Positions 53,178-63,151 of a stretch of DNA of 64,000 nucleotides are shown one piece after another. The position numbers were made by a program, and so were the translations under genes. The stretch comes from Persicobacter psychrovividus. GTDB taxonomy: Bacteria > Bacteroidota > Bacteroidia > Cytophagales > Cyclobacteriaceae. Numbering within the stretch: the first letter of the stretch is position 1; the number at the start of each line of letters is the position of its first letter. A model generated the notes under the pieces. It searched no databases. It was not told the DNA's origin and saw nothing but the letters and a program-made list of their open reading frames with translations. Where the stretch lies: NCBI RefSeq assembly GCF_036492425.1, contig NZ_AP025299.1, forward strand, positions 62,001-126,000. Direction: 5' to 3'.

Positions 53178-55670
53178 TCAATAATCCATTTCCATTCCCC
53201 CACCTGAGGACTCCCCATTTCCCTGGCGTTTACGGGAGGTCTTTTTGTTGGACTTCCCAAAATTATAGCTCAAGGACAGGTTCACGGTCTGGGCAAGCAT
53301 ATTCAGCTCCATGTCCTGATAATACATCGGATCCCAGGTGCTGATGGTAAATTTCATTAAGTCGAAAGGATCGTTGACTTTCAATGTCGCTGACAATTTT
53401 CCGTCGAGCATTTTTTGTTTCAGGGCAACATTACTGAAAAGGAAGTGAGATCGTTCTCCGTTGGTAATTTCTCTTCCTGAGGAATAACGCGCCATCGCCT
53501 GTAAAGAGGCGCCCTTCCATAAATTGAATGTACTGTTGATATTCAGGGCATAGACCATTCCTTCAACGATGGTCAGGGTGGAATCTGACTTTGGATCCAT
53601 GTATTGGTAATAGGCACTTCCGCCGAGCATCAGTCGCCACCATTCGGTAGGTCTTGCCATTAAGTTCACATCTATTCCTGCATTCTGCGAGGTCGCCAAA
53701 TTGCCATAGGTGTTATACACCGCATCCCCTTCTCGGTAGGTAATCCGCGAAATTTCGTTGGTAGCATGACGGTAATAAGCGACAGAACTCAGCGTTCCCC
53801 AGTTCATTTGATGCGTAAATCCTGCTTCATAACTATCGGTAAACGAAGGGCTCAGCGTAGGATTTCCCTTACGGATCACCAGCTCGTTCGATCGATCTTC
53901 AAAAGGATTTAACTGCCTTCCGCGTGGTCTTGAAACCCGTCGGGAATAGCTGGCCTTCAGCTGATTTTTCTCTGACAATTTATAATCCATATGAATGGAT
54001 GGATAAAAAGCGAAATAGTCATTTGGGTATTTATCAGTACCAGATTCCAGCACCTGATCTGCCGAAATATGCGCCTGCTCTACCCGCAATCCTGCCTGCA
54101 TTCTCCACTTGTCTGTGAGCTTACCATTCATTACCCCATATATCGAATTGATTTGCTCCGAATAAATGAAACGGTTGGAACGGTTAGGGTCTGCTGCGAG
54201 GCTATCGCCACTTGCGGTAAAAACTGAAGTCAGCTGATTATTTTCGATATAGGTGGACTGCCAACCCATTTCTGCATTCCACTTGGAGGAAATCGGATGC
54301 ACGTAATCAAGCTGAAAATTCACATTTTCACGGGCAATATCAAGGTCATTGCGCTCCCGCACACCAAAATAAGCATGCTGTGTTTCGTTGGTGCTTGAAT
54401 AACTCAGGGTTGCCTTTAATGACCGGCCGGCCTGATCAAATTTGCGTTCGTAATCCAGGCCTAAATTGGTGGTCAATCCATTGTTGTCGGTTGTAGAAAC
54501 CTGATTGCTTGAACTCTGCTGACCATTGATATCGGTAACCGTTGAGCTCAGTACATTGGTGGAAGGTCGGTCGGAAAAATTCAATCCACCAGAGACACCC
54601 AATACATTCTTTCCGAAGGAATATTCAGCGCCGAGGTTGAACATGTGGGATTTCATGCCCCTGTTGTTGTTGGCAAACTGATGCAAAAATGACGTGGTAT
54701 CGCCAGCTGCACCCAAATTCACGCGATCAACCGTTTGATCCATGAGTCGGTTGCGCTGCCTGAAACTGTAACTTCCTGTAAGGCTCAGCCCCCCTTTATA
54801 GGAATTACCATTCACCGACAAGCCGTAATTATCATAAGAACCCGCACTGGCCGTTACGCCACCATAGGCACCACCTTTTTTGTCTTTTTTCAATACCACA
54901 TTAATAATTCCTGCGGAACCTTCAGGGCTGAATTTTACCGAAGGGTTGGTGATCACCTCGACCTTATCAATGAGGTTTGAGGGGATTTGCTCCATCAAAG
55001 TAGCAGGGTCACTGCCCATCAAATCGGAAGGTTTTCCATTGATCAGAATGCGGACGTTTTCACTTCCCCGCAAAGAGATATTACCATCGTTGTCGATCTC
55101 GACCATGGGGATATTCTGCAATACATCCTGCGCGACCCCACCCTCAGCAGAAAGGTCACTGCCCACTGCATAAGTTTGCCGGTCGATGCTCTGTACAAAT
55201 AATTCCTTTTCGGCTTCCACAGTTACGCCATCGAGCTCTTTTACTGCTTCCTTCAATTTAACCATGCCTAATTTTACCTCCGGTGAGCTTTTAGGAAAAA
55301 ACTTGACCGGATGATCAAGCATCATTTCCTCGAAACCCATACTCTGTATTTTCACTTTAAAAATACCTGCAGGAATGTTGGTCATCAGGAACTTGCCTTT
55401 ATCGTCGGCGATGGTGCCGTCGACGAGCTGATCTATATTTTGCGCATCAAAAAGGGAAATGGTTGCAAAAGGCAAAGGTGCGCCTTCAGGACTGACGACC
55501 GTACCGGAGAGGGTTCCAATTTTTGGTCGTTCGCTGATGGGGGGCAACTGTCGGCCATTTTTTCCGCCTGGTGCCTGGGCATAAAGGTCATGATAACCAC
55601 TGACCACACTCCATAGGATCAGCAGGGATAAGAAATATCGATTCACAGAAATAAATTTGGAATTGTGCAT
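53178..55670 (-). CDS. Outer-membrane beta-barrel family TonB-dependent receptor
   Basis: An 830-residue outer-membrane receptor of the OMP_b-brl_3 type. ATG 55670 (MHNSKFISVNRYFLSLLIL...) places a normal signal peptide at the N terminus; the frame to 55718 adds an unlikely extension. A carboxypeptidase-regulatory-like domain (about 55-140; LSGTVVSPEGAPLPFATI), a plug (about 150-265; ISLRGSENVRILINGKPSDL, EVITNPSVKFSPEGSAGIINVVLKK) and a long barrel follow. The C terminus extends past the barrel with a low-complexity, basic, glycine-rich tail (KKTSRKRQGNGESSGG). It is monocistronic with its own terminator and lacks a SusD partner, so the ligand is unknown; it need not belong to either carbohydrate locus. 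Confidence 0.88.
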   Translation of the reverse strand: MHNSKFISVNRYFLSLLILWSVVSGYHDLYAQAPGGKNGRQLPPISERPKIGTLSGTVVSPEGAPLPFATISLFDAQNIDQLVDGTIADDKGKFLMTNIPAGIFKVKIQSMGFEEMMLDHPVKFFPKSSPEVKLGMVKLKEAVKELDGVTVEAEKELFVQSIDRQTYAVGSDLSAEGGVAQDVLQNIPMVEIDNDGNISLRGSENVRILINGKPSDLMGSDPATLMEQIPSNLIDKVEVITNPSVKFSPEGSAGIINVVLKKDKKGGAYGGVTASAGSYDNYGLSVNGNSYKGGLSLTGSYSFRQRNRLMDQTVDRVNLGAAGDTTSFLHQFANNNRGMKSHMFNLGAEYSFGKNVLGVSGGLNFSDRPSTNVLSSTVTDINGQQSSSNQVSTTDNNGLTTNLGLDYERKFDQAGRSLKATLSYSSTNETQHAYFGVRERNDLDIARENVNFQLDYVHPISSKWNAEMGWQSTYIENNQLTSVFTASGDSLAADPNRSNRFIYSEQINSIYGVMNGKLTDKWRMQAGLRVEQAHISADQVLESGTDKYPNDYFAFYPSIHMDYKLSEKNQLKASYSRRVSRPRGRQLNPFEDRSNELVIRKGNPTLSPSFTDSYEAGFTHQMNWGTLSSVAYYRHATNEISRITYREGDAVYNTYGNLATSQNAGIDVNLMARPTEWWRLMLGGSAYYQYMDPKSDSTLTIVEGMVYALNINSTFNLWKGASLQAMARYSSGREITNGERSHFLFSNVALKQKMLDGKLSATLKVNDPFDLMKFTISTWDPMYYQDMELNMLAQTVNLSLSYNFGKSNKKTSRKRQGNGESSGGGMEMDY

Positions 55671-55771
55671 ATACGAAGAAACAAAAGTATATGCGCAGAA
55701 AAAAAAATCATCAACCAACGGTCTGAAAGATAGGATGAAAGGTAAAAGGTGGTCAACGAAAAAAATTTGGG

Positions 55772-55808
55772 CAAAAAAATCCCCGTCAATACAAAAATTG
55801 ACGGGGAA
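55772..55808 (-). terminator. Terminator of nitrobindin-like gene
   Basis: CCCCGTCAAT (55781-55790) pairs with ATTGACGGGG (55797-55806); on the minus strand ATTTTTTTGC follows. It lies 9 bases from the stop codon at 55817. Confidence 0.85.
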
Positions 55809-55816
55809 TTTATCGG

Positions 55817-56383
55817 TTAGTCCACCTTTGTCAGCACGTTGGAATCAACATGGTTGAAAGATTTGTTGTAAATGGCCAATTCCATTTCCTGCTTATAAGT
55901 CAGTTTGTTGCCTTCGACCTTAAAAGTACGCTTGAAAGATAAAGTGCGCGCTTTTTCCTTCAAAAATGGCGACTGAACAATCCCCCACTCTGCATCACCA
56001 TCTTTGGCATTGACTTCGATGCTCACGTCTCCGGCTTCGTTGGCTGTGAACTCACCGCCTGCCACAAGACTCAAGCCTCGAGGAATAGACAAAGAACACA
56101 TGATGGTATCGGTGTTATTGTCCCAAATCCAGTAGCCAACCTCGTTATGAGATACTTTGTCGTTGGATTTTTCACGTACCACCTGAAAATATTTTACGGC
56201 AGTAAGTTCCTGCGTTTCTGCATTTTCTATAGCAATATCAACAGGTTCAATGATCAAGGTTTCGTAATAAGGGTTACGTTCATCTTCCACAGGTTTAGGC
56301 GCAAGATCAAGGCCTTTATCGCCTTGCCACGTACCAATCAAACCAAGTAACGGGTTAATTTTAATCGCTGTATTCATCATCAA
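55817..56383 (-). CDS. Nitrobindin-like beta-barrel (heme-binding, FABP-like) protein
   Basis: A 188-residue cytoplasmic protein resembling the THAP4/nitrobindin heme-binding beta-barrel family. The start NPLLGLIGTWQGDKGLDL fits the family opening (PLLGTWxGxG), SHNEVGYWIW the HxExGYW strand and the central IPRGLSLVAGGEFTANE the G...V..G segment. In nitrobindins a histidine near the C terminus binds heme; here a candidate is His in KSFNHVDSNVL. Whether it actually binds heme cannot be judged. It is a single gene with its own terminator. The start could be any of the first three Met codons. Confidence 0.7.
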   Translation of the reverse strand: MMMNTAIKINPLLGLIGTWQGDKGLDLAPKPVEDERNPYYETLIIEPVDIAIENAETQELTAVKYFQVVREKSNDKVSHNEVGYWIWDNNTDTIMCSLSIPRGLSLVAGGEFTANEAGDVSIEVNAKDGDAEWGIVQSPFLKEKARTLSFKRTFKVEGNKLTYKQEMELAIYNKSFNHVDSNVLTKVD

Positions 56384-56713
56384 TATTATTAATGGCGCCT
56401 CAATTTAAGTGCACCCTCATTTGGCAAATGTAAATCCTTTAAAATAGAAGGACTATGACTTTTATACATGTTATCACAAAAATCACACAAAAATAGGCGG
56501 CGGATTAAAATAAATTTAGTGCCCTGCATTCCGCCCTCAGGAGAAGCGGCTGTTTCAGGGATGGATGGAAAGAAAAACGGCTGTTCACAAAATTGTCAAC
56601 AGCCGTTTTGATGATTTATTGGAATGCTACAAGCCTGAATTGTTAGCACAAAAAAGGCTTGCGTTACAGTGGACATGCCCTCCTCATGCTTTGAACAGCA
56701 CAGGTTGCTGCCT
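56384..56713. other. Intergenic stretch between nitrobindin-like and GH43 genes
   Basis: Holds the upstream region of the nitrobindin-like gene and the terminator of the GH43 operon (56573-56609). No gene seen. Confidence 0.6.
56573..56609 (-). terminator. Terminator of the GH3-GH144-sulfatase-GH43 operon
   Basis: AAAACGGCTGTT and AACAGCCGTTTT form a 12-base-pair stem around a 13-base loop; TTTTTC follows on the minus strand. About 105 bases past the GH43 stop. Confidence 0.85.
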
Positions 56714-58522
56714 TTATTTCACCATTACAGGGGTGGTAGGCGTAGAAATCCCGCTTTCATTAAAAGCCTCAATACTGAAATAATAGGTCGTTCCTTTGTC
56801 AAGGGAAGGAATTTTGATCTCATTGCGGTCGTACACCAACCACGACTGATACAGCTTATCGGGTGCAATTCCCCATTTAATATTATAGCCTGTTGCATTT
56901 TTGTCTTTTGCCCAGTTGAGCACCACCTCACGTGGATCTGCAGAACGGTCAAAATTAAATTGCTTCACTTTTGCCGGCTTTCTGCCTTCGGCCAGCCCAA
57001 ATACCCGCAATTCAGAAAGTGCGAAATACGGCGTAGGCACATGCACGTTGTTGTAGCGAATATATCGCGTTTTTACGGCCTGTGGCAAAGCGATATAATC
57101 GTTGGGAACGTCCTTCCAGTTATTGGATTTATCAATGAGGATCTCCCAGTTTTTACCATCCAGCGAATGTTCTACCGTGTACTGGTGGCGCAGGTCTTTT
57201 GGTCGGCCATACAAGCCCGATTCGTGGTCATGGAAGTTAATTTGCAACGCCCTTACGGTACTGACTTTCTGCAGGTCGATTTCTACAAACTGCTGATCAT
57301 CGTTACTTTCTGCCACCCAGTAGGATTTTGAATTTTCATCGGTCAGGACTTTTGTGAAAAGTTCGCCTTTGTTGTTCTGTACTGCATGCAGGGTATCCAC
57401 AATATAGTCACCATCTGTTGCCGTACTCTTGTTGATTTCCAGCAATGAGGAAGAAATTTTTGCAGGCTTGTTATAGGAAAGGAGCATCCAACCGGTGAAC
57501 TGCCCTGCTTTTGTAGGGTGGTCGGCACCATAGCGAGGGTAATCGCCATACTGGGTGTCGCTGTGCATCAGGCCATCGGCATCAAAATAGGTCGGGAACA
57601 TACACAAACGACGCTCCCAGTGGGAGTTGGAGGCCAGTGCCATTGACGCAAAATGCCAGTATTGCCCGTGCTTGTCTTTCATGGTAGTACCATGCCCTGA
57701 GCCATTGATAAAACCACCAGGCTTCATACACATTGGGTTGCTTTCCATATATTTCCAGGGGCCGAGGGGGGTGTCGCCCACATAAACGCCATCAGCATAC
57801 ACATTGAATTGCGTCCCCGGTGCGGCATATTGCAGGTAATATTTACCATTGTGTTTGGTCATGGCAGGCCCTTCAATATACCCCTCTTTAAGCGTTGGGT
57901 GAAAATTATTTTCGCCGAAACGCTCCCATCCATGTTCCTCCTCTACGAGGTTGAATAATTCATGCACCTGATCGTCAGGGGCGAAACGGTGATCTTTATT
58001 CAGCTTCTTGGCACGGATCGGGTGAACATTTGATGAGCCCCAGTACATATAAGCCGAACCGTCATCGTCAATAAATAATTCCGGATCCTGAAGATTATGT
58101 AAAATAGTTTCCGATGGTTTCCAGTCGCCCTTTTTAGGATTGTCAGTCGCCAGGATACACATCGAACCCGAAGGGTTACCTGCCACATAAAGAACCGAAT
58201 CTTTATAATTGATGGCCGTTGGTGCGTTTGATCCCTGGAAATACCAGTTTTCAGGGGTGATAAAATCCCAGTTGACCAAATCCGTAGAATGCCAGTAGCC
58301 CATTGATCGGGTCACGAACATATAGTATTCCCCTCGAAATTCCACTGCTGCGGGATCCGCGCCTGAACGGTAGGAAATATCTCGATGAGAATTGTAGATC
58401 ATATAGGTGTAATCGACATTAAGAGGATTACAGTAGGTGGGGTCGAGTTGTGGCTGCGCCATAGCACTTAGCCCGAGCATCGAGAGGCCACCTAAAAGCA
58501 GACTTCTAAAACGGTTTTTCAT
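56714..58522 (-). CDS. GH43-type glycosidase with F5/8C and FN3 modules
   Basis: A 602-residue secreted enzyme. Signal peptide 1-22; a five-bladed beta-propeller of GH43 type (about 28-350) with catalytic candidates Asp56 (SGADPAAV, general base), Asp147 (LQDPELFIDDDG) and Glu217 (YIEGPAMTKHNG, acid); an F5/8 type C (discoidin) carbohydrate-binding domain (about 370-510); and a C-terminal FN3 domain (about 515-602). GH43 enzymes usually act on xylosides or arabinosides, and some on galactans. It is the last gene of the operon with the sulfatase 65 bases upstream. No T9SS tail and no lipobox are present. The exact substrate is unknown. Confidence 0.88.
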   Translation of the reverse strand: MKNRFRSLLLGGLSMLGLSAMAQPQLDPTYCNPLNVDYTYMIYNSHRDISYRSGADPAAVEFRGEYYMFVTRSMGYWHSTDLVNWDFITPENWYFQGSNAPTAINYKDSVLYVAGNPSGSMCILATDNPKKGDWKPSETILHNLQDPELFIDDDGSAYMYWGSSNVHPIRAKKLNKDHRFAPDDQVHELFNLVEEEHGWERFGENNFHPTLKEGYIEGPAMTKHNGKYYLQYAAPGTQFNVYADGVYVGDTPLGPWKYMESNPMCMKPGGFINGSGHGTTMKDKHGQYWHFASMALASNSHWERRLCMFPTYFDADGLMHSDTQYGDYPRYGADHPTKAGQFTGWMLLSYNKPAKISSSLLEINKSTATDGDYIVDTLHAVQNNKGELFTKVLTDENSKSYWVAESNDDQQFVEIDLQKVSTVRALQINFHDHESGLYGRPKDLRHQYTVEHSLDGKNWEILIDKSNNWKDVPNDYIALPQAVKTRYIRYNNVHVPTPYFALSELRVFGLAEGRKPAKVKQFNFDRSADPREVVLNWAKDKNATGYNIKWGIAPDKLYQSWLVYDRNEIKIPSLDKGTTYYFSIEAFNESGISTPTTPVMVK

Positions 58523-58587
58523 TCGTTGATTTTTAATATCCTCAAGGGAGGTCAGCCCTTAAAAATATGGAGGTAAACGATTAAAAT

Positions 58588-60171
58588 TTATTGCATTAAG
58601 TGGTCAGGTACTTGGTACTCCCCCACCAGTCGATCAAGCTCCTGCTGTAATTGTGCCCGCTGATGATGGTAGGATTCATTATTATAGATATTATTCATTT
58701 CCGTCGGGTCCTTTTCGAGGTCGAACATCTCCCACTCGTTGGTCTGATAAAAATGAATCAGCTTATAGCGATCGGTTCGTACCCCATGATGTGCCTGAAC
58801 ACTATGGAATCCCGGAAACTCATAAAAGTGGTAATACAGCGAAGAACGCCATTGATTTTGGCTCTCGGTATCTTGAGCAATCAAGGGCATCAGCGAAAGC
58901 CCGTGCATTGGTTTTGGCGATGCTACACCAGCCATTTCAAGAATCGTCGGAGCGAAATCAATATTTTGGGTAAGCTGCTCAATACGTTTGCCCGTCAGGT
59001 GATCGGGATGCCGAATCATCAGTGGCATTCTGAAAGATTCCTCGTACATCCACCGCTTGTCAAACCAGCCGTGTTCCCCAAGAAAAAATCCCTGATCGGA
59101 GGTATAAATGACGATGGTATTATCCAATAATCCGTGATCTTCAAGGTATTGATAGATATCACCAACGCTGTCATCTACAGAGCGTACACAAGCCAGATAA
59201 TCCTGCAAATATCGCTGTAACTTCCATTCTGCTTTCTGCTTGTCCGTTCTTTCGGTCAGGTAGTAATCATCATTTCGCTGACTGTACGCCTCAAAAAAGT
59301 CCATTTTCTCGGCAGGGGTCATTCTCCCCATAAATACATGTGGCCAACGGTCGTAAAGCAGGCTGTCGCTGCCCACCCCACTAACCATTTTCAGGTCGTG
59401 GCCTTCATAGGCATCACGGTAAATATTCATCTCCTGCCCCTGTGCTGCCTGCCTGCCTTCATACTGATCGAAGTAGTTGTCAGGCACCGGAAAGATGGTA
59501 TTTTCAAATAGGCGGTAATATTGTGGTGCCGGCACCCAGTTTCGGTGTGGCGCCTTGTGCTGCATCATCAGGAAGAACGGTTTATCCTCGTCCCGATTAT
59601 GGAGCCATTTTTTTGTGAATTTAGTGATGAGCTCTGTAACATAGCCCATCTCCTGCACGATGGTATCTTTGGTGATAAAATCAGGGTTGTTATACTCCCC
59701 CTGATCATTTAGAATTTTATAATAATCAAATCCCTGTGGCGCTGTATTCAAATGCCATTTTCCGATCACTGCCGTTTGGTATCCTTCTTTCTGAAGGATG
59801 TTTGCCAAGGTCGGCTGGTGGCCGTCAAATTTGGTTCCATCGTTTTTCATGAAACCGTTGGCATGTGAATGCAGGCCAGTAAGGATTGTTGCCCGGCTGG
59901 GTCCACAAATTGCATTGGCACAGAAATTATTCTCAAAAAGGACGCCCTCATGTGCCAGGCGATCAATGTTAGGAGTAGTTGCCATTTGTGAGATGGGATG
60001 CCCATAGGCGCTGATGGCCTGCATGGCATGATCATCAGACATGATCAATAACACATTGGGGCGCTGGTCGGTCACGCTTTTGAGGGATTTAATCCCGCCA
60101 ATACTCATGACCGCAGCAAACATCACCAATACAGCGACTCCTGAAAATTTAATTAACATTGATTTTTTCAT
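58588..60171 (-). CDS. Sulfatase, formylglycine-dependent S1 family
   Basis: A 527-residue type I sulfatase that removes sulfate esters from glycans. The activation motif CGPSR (Cys89-x-Pro91-Ser92-Arg93), followed by ATILTGL, is intact; Cys89 becomes formylglycine by an anaerobic or FGE-type maturase. Calcium ligands include Asp46-Asp47 (IMSDDHAM) and the later YTSDQGFFLGEHGWFDKR segment, which also holds active-site Lys/His residues. The N terminus has a membrane-spanning signal or anchor (about 8-27). Sequence features resemble N-acetylglucosamine-6-sulfatase-like subfamilies, but the subfamily is not assigned with confidence. It lies 19 bases after GH144 and 65 bases before GH43, implying a sulfated substrate or decorated glycan. 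Confidence 0.93.
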   Translation of the reverse strand: MKKSMLIKFSGVAVLVMFAAVMSIGGIKSLKSVTDQRPNVLLIMSDDHAMQAISAYGHPISQMATTPNIDRLAHEGVLFENNFCANAICGPSRATILTGLHSHANGFMKNDGTKFDGHQPTLANILQKEGYQTAVIGKWHLNTAPQGFDYYKILNDQGEYNNPDFITKDTIVQEMGYVTELITKFTKKWLHNRDEDKPFFLMMQHKAPHRNWVPAPQYYRLFENTIFPVPDNYFDQYEGRQAAQGQEMNIYRDAYEGHDLKMVSGVGSDSLLYDRWPHVFMGRMTPAEKMDFFEAYSQRNDDYYLTERTDKQKAEWKLQRYLQDYLACVRSVDDSVGDIYQYLEDHGLLDNTIVIYTSDQGFFLGEHGWFDKRWMYEESFRMPLMIRHPDHLTGKRIEQLTQNIDFAPTILEMAGVASPKPMHGLSLMPLIAQDTESQNQWRSSLYYHFYEFPGFHSVQAHHGVRTDRYKLIHFYQTNEWEMFDLEKDPTEMNNIYNNESYHHQRAQLQQELDRLVGEYQVPDHLMQ

Positions 60172-60190
60172 GGACTAAGCCGGACAATTT

Positions 60191-63136
60191 TTATTGAATA
60201 ATAATTTTTGAAGTCATCAGCTCGCCTTCCTCAGTAGCAAAAGTGAGGTAATAAAGACCTGCTGTCAGGCCACTGAAAGGCACTGTATAATATTGGTTGT
60301 ATTTCTCTGAAGAAGTCAAGGCAGAAGATTGCCCGTTTACCCCTATTACTTTCAGCGATTCAGCAATGATGTTCTGGCTGGTGAAAATTTTCAGGTAACC
60401 TGCCTCGCTATTCACGTAAACGGCTACTTTCTGAAGTTCCTTGCCTTGATCGTTGTCCGTCAATACATTGTATTTTTCAGTGTTCCAGTCAATATCCAAA
60501 GCACGAAGACCTGTTTGTACATAAGGGGAAGTCATGCCCAGTTTCCACAACAAACCTGATCTATGATTTTCGATCATCGCAAGGATTGGTCCCTGATCAA
60601 TAGAGATATAACCGTCAGCTACCCACTCACGACCAACATGGAAGGCATCACGGAAGCCGTAAAGGTCCCAGATTTCTGCGCCCATTTCACGGTAGAAATG
60701 TTTCAGGGTAGGCAACGACAATTCTGGCGTGAAAGCATAAGCTCCCAAAGCAGCTGTTGGGGTGATGGTCCCGTTATCGTGGGTTGCATCTCCTGGCTCT
60801 TGCGCCAAATATCCATCAGGGTTGTCTGAAGCGGTCAGTCCCCAAACCAAATCGCTATAACCGGCATGGCCGTTAGGGTTATCTACACAGAAAGCATGGT
60901 TAATTTTTGTCTGATTCACCACCTGCTCATCATAAGCCGCATACTGGTCTTTCATACCGAAAGGATCCATGACCATGAAAGAATACTGGCTCAGGAACAA
61001 TGGTCCACCCATTGCAGGCCCCAAAGGAAGGTTGAATCCGTAAAATTCATTGCCATTTTCAAAAGCAGGACCAGAAGCCCATCCATCGTGATAAATGTCT
61101 GCCTCAATCTTATGCTCGGTCATTGATGCCGCCAACACGTAAACCATCAATGCTTCATTGAAACCAGTAATTTTGTGATTCATTTCGAAATCATGGTTTG
61201 GCGACCAGTGCCAGTAAAGTGCATCAGTACCATTACGATAGAAATCCCATTCGATTTCGTTCATCATTTTGTAAACCAAAGTACGCAGCCCTTTTTCATT
61301 AGCATTGTTACCATCGAAATAGTTGGCCGTTGCAAGCATTCCCTGCATCAACAAAGCGGTTTCTACCAAATCGCCACCATCATCCAATTCAGAAAATGGA
61401 ATCGCTTTTCCTGAAACAGCATTAATCCAGTGCGACCATGCACCATGGAAACGTTCTGCATTAGCGAAGAATTGCGCCATTAATAACGCACGTTCAGCCG
61501 CTTCTTCACGAGTCACCCAGCCGTGCTCCACACCAATAGGCAAAGCCATGAAACCCCATCCGGAGCCACCAGCAGCTACAGTATTGTTTTCACGAACACC
61601 GGCAATTCTGCGCTCAGGAGTTGCTCCGTGTGCGTATGGGCTTTCCCAGAAATATTCAAAAGCAGCCTTTTGTACCATATCGAGCAATTGCTCGTCGGTC
61701 AATTCTTTTGTTACTGCTGAAGCGGAAGCCAAAGGAGAATACTGCCCGTTAAGGTTTTGTCTTACCACATAATTGCGGTTGATGTCCTGCCCTACAAAGT
61801 CTACCAGGAAGGTGCTTTCAGTGGCCGAGATCAATCTCAAACCGCCATTCACTTCTTCCAAAACTTCAAAGGTGGTTTCATTATTGAATCGTCCATCCCA
61901 TCTAACATTCACGTGCGAGTCGAATCCTTCCGCCGTTAATGCCGTAACCGCCGGAACCTCTTCAGCAAGATTAGAAAAGGTAAGGTCATCCACCAACATA
62001 TGGTGTTCAGCGCCATCAGCAACATCCTGGCAGAATCCTACCATTTTAATGCCCGTCATGTCAACACCACTTTCCTCAAAATCAGGACGAAGAACCAATT
62101 TAGTCCAAACGCCAGCAGGAAGGTCCTCATTATAGGCCGACAATAAAAATTTGTCAGACCACCCTGAAAGGCTTTCAAATTTAATTCCCGGAAGGTTTTC
62201 CTTGGCAATTCCCTCGGCACTGTAAGCCCAGAAGAACAGCTCAGTAGCCCCTTCAACATCCGTAAATGACCAGTCTGCTTTGGCCAGGCCAGCTTCCCAG
62301 TTTCCACCGTCTGCAGAAGTCCATTTAAGGGATAAAGCATTTTCGCCCACAAAAGCAGTAGGAGCAACAGGAATTTTGCCACAATATTCGCCTAAGAAAC
62401 AACCTTCTTCAAAAGAGCTTCCGTCCGCCTGAAGAATGAAACTCTGATCATAGGCATGTGTATCTGTTCCCTGTGTAAAGATTTTTTCGAAAACTGCAGA
62501 AGGAGGTACCACGTTACCGTCACCAATCGCGCGGATGTCGTCCACCAAAATGGTATGTTCTGTGCCATCGGCAGTATTTTGTGCCAGGCAGAAGCCCTGT
62601 ACATTTGCCCAAATTATATTTTCATTTCCTGCCGTATTCTTCAGGTCGTCGACAGCAATATTTACTTCCACCCAGGTGGCTGCCGGCAGGTCATCAACAT
62701 AATCGCCCAAAGCAACACGCTGAGAATCATCGCTGCCTGCAATTTCAAAATACAAGGCAGGCAATAAGTTCTTTGCCATCCCCTCTTCAGCATACAAGGA
62801 GAAAGAAACGGTTTCTTTCTGATCAAAATTGATCGCTCTCCAACCTGCCTGAATAATGATCGCTTTCCAGTCGCCATCTTCCACAGAGGTGTAAGTCACT
62901 GAAATGGCATTGTTTCCCACTACTTTCTGATCAGCAGTGATGGGCATTTTTTCGCAGTATTCTGTACCTGAAAGACAGGTGGTGGTCAGGCTACTGCCTT
63001 CTTCAGCAAAGCCCAGGCCGGTATCATAGGCTTCAGCGTCGGGGCTATCGAAGAAAAAATATTCCGCATTATCCTCTTGCGCAAAGGCAAAATTGGCGGC
63101 AAAAAATAGTAAAAAAATTGATAGAATGTTTCTCAT
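60191..63136 (-). CDS. GH144-type (glucoamylase-like PF10091) glucanase with T9SS tail
   Basis: A 981-residue secreted protein. ATG 63136 (MRNILSIFLLFFAANFAFAQ) gives a proper signal peptide; the ATG at 63160 is unlikely. Two related beta-sandwich modules of about 190 residues come first (about 25-215 and 220-405; both have AYD, a Cys-x4-5-Cys pair and LVDD near the end), then an FN3-like linker, the (alpha/alpha)6 glucoamylase-like catalytic domain (about 490-900; AAFEYFWESPYAHG, GGSGWGFMAL, GDLVETALLMQGML, TPTAALGAYAF), and a T9SS sorting domain ending in TSKIIIQ. GH144 enzymes are endo-beta-1,2-glucanases. The GH3 gene upstream in the operon would complete digestion to glucose. The catalytic family is clear; beta-1,2-glucan specificity is inference. 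Confidence 0.88.
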   Translation of the reverse strand: MRNILSIFLLFFAANFAFAQEDNAEYFFFDSPDAEAYDTGLGFAEEGSSLTTTCLSGTEYCEKMPITADQKVVGNNAISVTYTSVEDGDWKAIIIQAGWRAINFDQKETVSFSLYAEEGMAKNLLPALYFEIAGSDDSQRVALGDYVDDLPAATWVEVNIAVDDLKNTAGNENIIWANVQGFCLAQNTADGTEHTILVDDIRAIGDGNVVPPSAVFEKIFTQGTDTHAYDQSFILQADGSSFEEGCFLGEYCGKIPVAPTAFVGENALSLKWTSADGGNWEAGLAKADWSFTDVEGATELFFWAYSAEGIAKENLPGIKFESLSGWSDKFLLSAYNEDLPAGVWTKLVLRPDFEESGVDMTGIKMVGFCQDVADGAEHHMLVDDLTFSNLAEEVPAVTALTAEGFDSHVNVRWDGRFNNETTFEVLEEVNGGLRLISATESTFLVDFVGQDINRNYVVRQNLNGQYSPLASASAVTKELTDEQLLDMVQKAAFEYFWESPYAHGATPERRIAGVRENNTVAAGGSGWGFMALPIGVEHGWVTREEAAERALLMAQFFANAERFHGAWSHWINAVSGKAIPFSELDDGGDLVETALLMQGMLATANYFDGNNANEKGLRTLVYKMMNEIEWDFYRNGTDALYWHWSPNHDFEMNHKITGFNEALMVYVLAASMTEHKIEADIYHDGWASGPAFENGNEFYGFNLPLGPAMGGPLFLSQYSFMVMDPFGMKDQYAAYDEQVVNQTKINHAFCVDNPNGHAGYSDLVWGLTASDNPDGYLAQEPGDATHDNGTITPTAALGAYAFTPELSLPTLKHFYREMGAEIWDLYGFRDAFHVGREWVADGYISIDQGPILAMIENHRSGLLWKLGMTSPYVQTGLRALDIDWNTEKYNVLTDNDQGKELQKVAVYVNSEAGYLKIFTSQNIIAESLKVIGVNGQSSALTSSEKYNQYYTVPFSGLTAGLYYLTFATEEGELMTSKIIIQ

Positions 63137-63151
63137 GTTAAAAATATTAAA

